64,000 bases of DNA from Leptodontidium sp. MPI-SDFR-AT-0119. Lineage: Eukaryota > Ascomycota > Leotiomycetes > Helotiales > Leptodontidiaceae. The translations under genes and the position numbers were made by a program. This document shows positions 59,870-64,000 of this stretch, piece by piece; the stretch's first letter is position 1, and every line of letters starts with the position of its first letter. The notes beneath the pieces were generated by a model. It made no database searches. It was not told where the DNA came from and saw nothing but the letters and a program-made list of their open reading frames with translations. Location of the stretch: positions 2,728,001 through 2,792,000 of the forward strand of contig JAHLEZ010000006.1 in NCBI GenBank assembly GCA_020726505.1. The letters are read 5' to 3'.

Positions 59870-60083
59870 TGTGACGACTGTCGCTGCCCAGAGCCTCATT
59901 TCCACCGGCTCCACTTAGTACTGCCCAATCGGGACGTACCGAGATTACTATAGTGTTAGGCAAACTAATCTCTTGTATATAAACTTCTTCTTTCCTTACC
60001 TTCTTTCTTCTATAGTTGTAAATTCTAAGTTAAAGCTTAGTATCGTTATATATCTTGTATTAATATATAAGGCGTCAGTTACA
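59870..60083 (+). repeat. Probable 5' LTR of element 2
   Basis: Begins TGTGACG and probably ends at a TTACA near 60083. It includes a TATATAAAC promoter-like site at about 59978 followed by a pyrimidine-rich stretch. The end is uncertain because RIP has altered the terminal repeats and no second copy is in the window. Confidence 0.45.
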
Positions 60084-60399
60084 CGTGATTGCCGTCTTTT
60101 TAAGGCAAGCGTTATATTATCTATAACTCTTTTCTTTACGTCTAAGAAGATAGTAAATATCCCTCGCCCCCTAATTCTCTTATAAGCGGTTACGACCTAG
60201 AAGCTCAGATATAAGAAAGGCTTATACTAAGCCTTATAACTTAACAAATAGTAATATTAAAACCTTTACTTATAACAAAGTTAATATCTACTTCGCTATT
60301 ATTACCCTTATTTTCCTCCCCGACTTCTGCCTCTACACGACAAAGTCGACAACCTCTCTTCGCCGAACTTCTCCCTCTAACTCGCTAAGTCAAGCCAAA

Positions 60400-61750
60400 A
60401 GTCGACCCTCTTCCAAGAAAGCGACCTACTATAGACGACGCTAATATGTCGTCTGCCTCTTCTTCCGTCCCCTTACTTAACTCTCTTAATACTAACACTC
60501 CTAAAGCTAACACTTCTACTAATACGCTAAGGAGTAGTATAAAGCCTATAAGGGCACACATAAGAGAGATATTATAAAAAACCCGACTTCGCATTTTAGA
60601 AGAGTAACTTATAAAGAGTCGTATAAAGACCCAGCGGTTAAAGCTGTCTTTTTAATAATAGCGGCTTCTTACTAATAAGCCTTTACTACGTAAATCCGCC
60701 CCTAAATCTATAACCTTCTAAGAAGGAGAAACTCCCTTCTAACCCTTAATTAAAAAAACTCTTACCCCTAAGCTAAACAAAGGCAAAAGTAAAGTATAAA
60801 GTGCTCTTAACCTAAGTAGACTACTAAATAATAATAGTAAAAATAACTACTAACCTCCTCGCATCCCTCGTCGTCGCTCCCCCTCTTTTTCTAAGATATC
60901 TTAAATATTTATAGCCTCACGTATTAAGAAGATCCCTAATCTAAACGACAAGCTTTTAGATAATATTAGTTATAGTCCACGTCTATAAGAAGTCCAAGTC
61001 CAGAACGCCTTACGCCGGTATAATTAATACTTCCTTAATAATAATTATAAAAAGGACTAGTTACTCGTATAAACAGAAGAGATAACTCGCACATTCTTAA
61101 AACCCTCCTTTTTATCTTTAACACTTAATAATAATAGAACCCTCTTAAATGCGCTTAATTTAGTTGACTAAGTAGTTAAATTCTTGACTAACCCCCACGA
61201 GTAATAGACAGCGCGTAACCTTTACTTTGCGCTAAAAATAAAAGCCGCAAGACAAACTTTTTAGGAGTTTTACTACTAGTTTAAGACTCTTACTAGCTAA
61301 AGCGGCGTAACTAATAAGTTAATCTTTAAAATAGACTTGTAAGACAAGCTCCTATCCCGCTTATGTAAATAACTATTTTATAAGTATTAGAGAGTTAAAA
61401 CTTTAAAAAAGTATATAAAAGCAATCTAAGCTAAGGACTAAGGATAAATTGTAAAGAGTACTATTTACGCTAATCGCTTTAGCCCCTTAGCGACAAGTAT
61501 AAATTCTTACCCTTAGTCTTAAGTTAATATCTCCTTAAGAACTATAAGAAAGTCATACTAAGCTTTTACTACTTCTTCGTCTTAGCGATAAGAGACTAGC
61601 TAACCCCTAAGTTAATAAATCTCTATATAAGCCGATATACCTCGTGCCTAAACACTAATAAATGCCCCTTGGCATTTCTTCTAGCGACCCCCTAGTCGTA
61701 GTTATACCTCCTGTATTAACGAAATAAAAGTAAGCGCCAACGATAGTAGT
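60400..61750 (+). pseudogene. Degenerate gag of element 2
   Basis: The Ser/Thr-rich lead (60400-60600) is followed by capsid-like fragments, clearest at 61190-61500: 'LTNPHE', 'TARNLYFALKIKAARQTF', 'EFYYQFKTLT' (with one stop) and 'DKLLSRL', a gypsy capsid pattern in the order expected. All frames are broken by stops. Confidence 0.55.
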
Positions 61751-61959
61751 CTTATATTTAATAACTAAGCTATAAATAACAACAATAACTTATTAGTGGA
61801 GAAACCTATCCTATAAGTAAAAGACTTAGCCTAAGAAAAGGCTTCTTCTTAGGTATAGTACGAGATATACGACACTTTAACCTTACGAAGCTTCTTAATA
61901 GATCAGCACTTACTACTTGTATTGCTCTCTCTAAGAATAGACTTACCTATAAGCTACCC

Positions 61960-62280
61960 GCACTTCTTAATTCCGGAGCTAATAATTATTATTTTATTAA
62001 TTACTCTCTTTTAAAGTCTTTTTCTTTTTTCTTAAAACCTTTAATTCACTTACTATCTTTACTTGTCCTTATTAAAGGATTTAATAGTCGAACTAGCTAG
62101 ACTATTAGCCACTACACTATATTAAATTTGACAGTTAATAAGCGTCTATAATTATTTACTCCTTTCTTAATTACTTACTTAAGAAACTATAGAGTAATTA
62201 TTAAAAGATTATAGCTAAAGCATCACGAAGTGCTCTTAAATACTACTAAACAACGACTTATTTAGCCGTTAGATTACTCC
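61960..62280 (+). pseudogene. Degenerate retropepsin of element 2
   Basis: Fragments such as 'LIKGFNSRTS', 'ISHYTILNLTVNKRL', 'LFTPFLITYL' and 'VIIKRL' match the protease pattern of fungal gypsy polyproteins ('KGFDG...ITH...L.V..H....PFLIT.LG...ILG..WL'). The active-site DSG has been lost or is unrecognisable. Confidence 0.55.
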
Positions 62281-64000
62281 TTAATAGTAAGCTATAGTAA
62301 ATTAATTAAAGTTCGAGACTTACGTGTACATAAGATTTACTAACGCTATTAGCGCGACGCCGAGTGTAGAGACGTTAAGTTGCGTGAATTTTAGAGCCGC
62401 CATAATCCCTAACCTCTTGAGTCGACTTCGACAATTAATTTACTACCTTTAGACCTTATACTAAGTATAAATATAATAGACATTATAGATTATACTACTA
62501 CCGGTCTCCCTTGATATCACTAAGCTATATAAGACGGACGCGCGTGTTACTTGGCTAGTAGTACCGGTTCCGCGACACATACTATTCTTGTAATATATTT
62601 TACTTTATAATTAAATTAAAAAATCAAAATATACGTTAACGACTCCTCTACTTCCTCGACAAGCTTAAAACCTGTTGTTACCAGCTCTTTAACTATTGTT
62701 AAGTCCAGAAAGCCGGCGATTACATTAATAGAAAATCAAATCCGGCGTCCCGCGTAATATAGTCGAATTATATTAGATGCCGAAAATACTAATTCTACGG
62801 ATATATAGTTGTCGAGCCTACACTTATAGTCAATCTCTAACCACGGAACTACCGTAGGTCGTAAAAGGAAAGATTAAGGAAACTTACTACAGTCGTACTA
62901 AAAGTATAAAGTCGAGAATTTATACCCCCCTAGAGTCGAGCCCACGGCGTTAATAAAGGAAATTCACCCCCTTGTCTCTTTAACACTTAATGTTTTGGCC
63001 ACTTTTTCTTTCCCTTTTATTTTAAGTATAAAATCCCTTATATACTCTTTACTTTCTTTTTTAATACACCCTTATAGTTATTTTATGACAAAGTATATAA
63101 TAGCCTCTAAAAGTGGCCGCGCCGCTGTTTTAATTAAAGAAGTTACGTTAATAATAAATTTTAAATTAATTTCTAAGAGTTAAAAATGCTTAAATCCGCG
63201 CCTTTTAAGTATATAATATCGCCCTTAGTTAATCCCCGATACTAGTACTACTATTAAACCTACCTCTATTATTAATCCTTTATATACCGTAAAGCTTTCG
63301 CATTAATAAGTGCGACATATAATAAAGCCTAAAAAGCGCGCGCACTCTACGACTAATAGTTCTTTACCTTAGCTAGGAAGTATATTAAATAACTAGCCTA
63401 ATTAATATATATAACTGTCCTTATGACTAAATAACACATATATCTCTATTAAACTGGCCCGAATAAAAGTTATTAAGCTAAAGAGCAGAACCGCTAAGTT
63501 TTTATATTCTAGAGACTAGACTAACTCCTCTTAATTCGCTCCTTTTACGCGTAAAACGTATATTAAAGACTACGCTAATTTACTTCGGACTATATAAACG
63601 TAACTCGCTCTCGTACACGACCTAACTATAAATACTCTTCCTCCTTTTAAGGTCCGCACTATAAATCGTAAATATTATTATAAAAACACACACCGTCGAC
63701 GTCTGATTATTAAGATCTTCTCGATTAGCGCCGTAGCGTTTTATATATTAATAAAACAGAAGTCTAGAGATAAGATATTCGTAATAACTCTTTAAGAAAT
63801 TAATACTTTAATTAACTAAAGAAGCTAAGAACAAGAGAAAGCCGCTACTATATTAACTTTAACTATCGAACTCACTCACCGTCGCCAGTCAGTTATATAG
63901 TTCGCACTTTCTATTCAAGAGCTAAATACTAAACTAATAATTCCCTTAGAATACGCTAATTAAACTTACGTATTCTTTAAAGTAAAAAGTGATATTCTCC

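Larger units (their letters stand above)
59870..64000 (+). mobile_element. Second RIP-decayed Ty3/gypsy element, nested in element 1 and running off the window (element 2)
   Basis: It starts with an LTR-like sequence (TGTGACGACTG...). Plus-strand translations then give a gag of a different lineage from element 1, a retropepsin region, a long Pro/Ser/Thr-rich linker, and at the right edge a pre-RT segment ('VITLQEINTLI', 'LEYANQTYVFFKVKSDIL'). This last matches the conserved stretch just before RT in fungal gypsy polyproteins ('ITLQEI...', 'EYxDxxDVFSKxxSDxLPPH' pattern). So RT should lie immediately beyond base 64000. Base composition shows the same RIP signature as element 1. Confidence 0.65.

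Noticed and set aside
57359..60594. Short open frames of 60-75 codons in the AT-rich block
   Set aside because: They are chance openings within RIP-decayed retrotransposon sequence, several on the wrong strand.
1..64000. CRISPR arrays, tRNA or rRNA genes
   Set aside because: No regularly spaced direct repeats were seen, and no tRNA B-box-like arm with a matching A box or rRNA-like sequence was recognised by eye.

Overview
This window is nuclear DNA of a filamentous ascomycete (Pezizomycotina). The protein families fit Leotiomycetes or a relative, but that placement is inference. The evidence for a fungus is short GT-AG introns (mostly 43-80 bp) with CTRAY-like branch points, and typical fungal families: HET domain, Zn2Cys6 regulator, rhodopsin-like membrane protein, GPI-anchored Cys-rich proteins and a DUF8021-like secreted protein. 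The AT-rich block holding degenerate Ty3/gypsy elements carries the signature expected of repeat-induced point mutation (RIP).

Layout. 1-2.7 kb: a HET-domain gene (minus) interrupted by an in-frame stop. 3.9-7.3 kb: F-box protein (plus). 8.4-10.4 kb: GT31-like glycosyltransferase with a Lys/Glu-rich spacer and a PAN-like tail (plus). 10.5-15.0 kb: amino-acid permease and class-3-type aldehyde dehydrogenase (both minus). 16.7-18.5 kb: Zn2Cys6 transcription factor (minus). 18.5-22.4 kb: almost gene-free. 22.4-27.2 kb: the HtrA-type nuclear protease Nma111 and a small Myb/SANT-like protein (both minus). 28.2-32.6 kb: a divergent pair, MFS transporter (minus) and arylsulfotransferase-like secreted protein (plus). 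33.1-37.9 kb: sulfotransferase-like P-loop protein, F-box-like protein and a six-span membrane protein (all minus). 39.3-41.7 kb: a GPI-anchored protein and a multiply broken DUF8021-like secreted-protein gene. 42.1-47.6 kb: a thioredoxin-transglutaminase fusion and a rhodopsin-like protein (both minus). 47.6-50.9 kb: low-complexity spacer. 50.9-55.6 kb: a second GPI-anchored Cys-rich protein, a formamidase/acetamidase and an alpha/beta hydrolase (all plus). 55.78-64.0 kb: two nested, RIP-decayed Ty3/gypsy retrotransposons. The inner one runs off the window just before its reverse transcriptase.

The genes do not form one obvious pathway or a canonical secondary-metabolite cluster, since no PKS, NRPS or terpene synthase is seen. 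They read as ordinary core genes (Nma111, permease, aldehyde dehydrogenase, F-box) mixed with accessory, surface or interaction genes (HET, GPI-anchored Cys-rich proteins, DUF8021, ASST-like). Decay is visible at three places: the HET stop codon, the DUF8021 pseudogene and the RIP-hit transposon block. Exon-intron structures given here were worked out by hand from splice consensus and reading-frame continuity. No database search was available.
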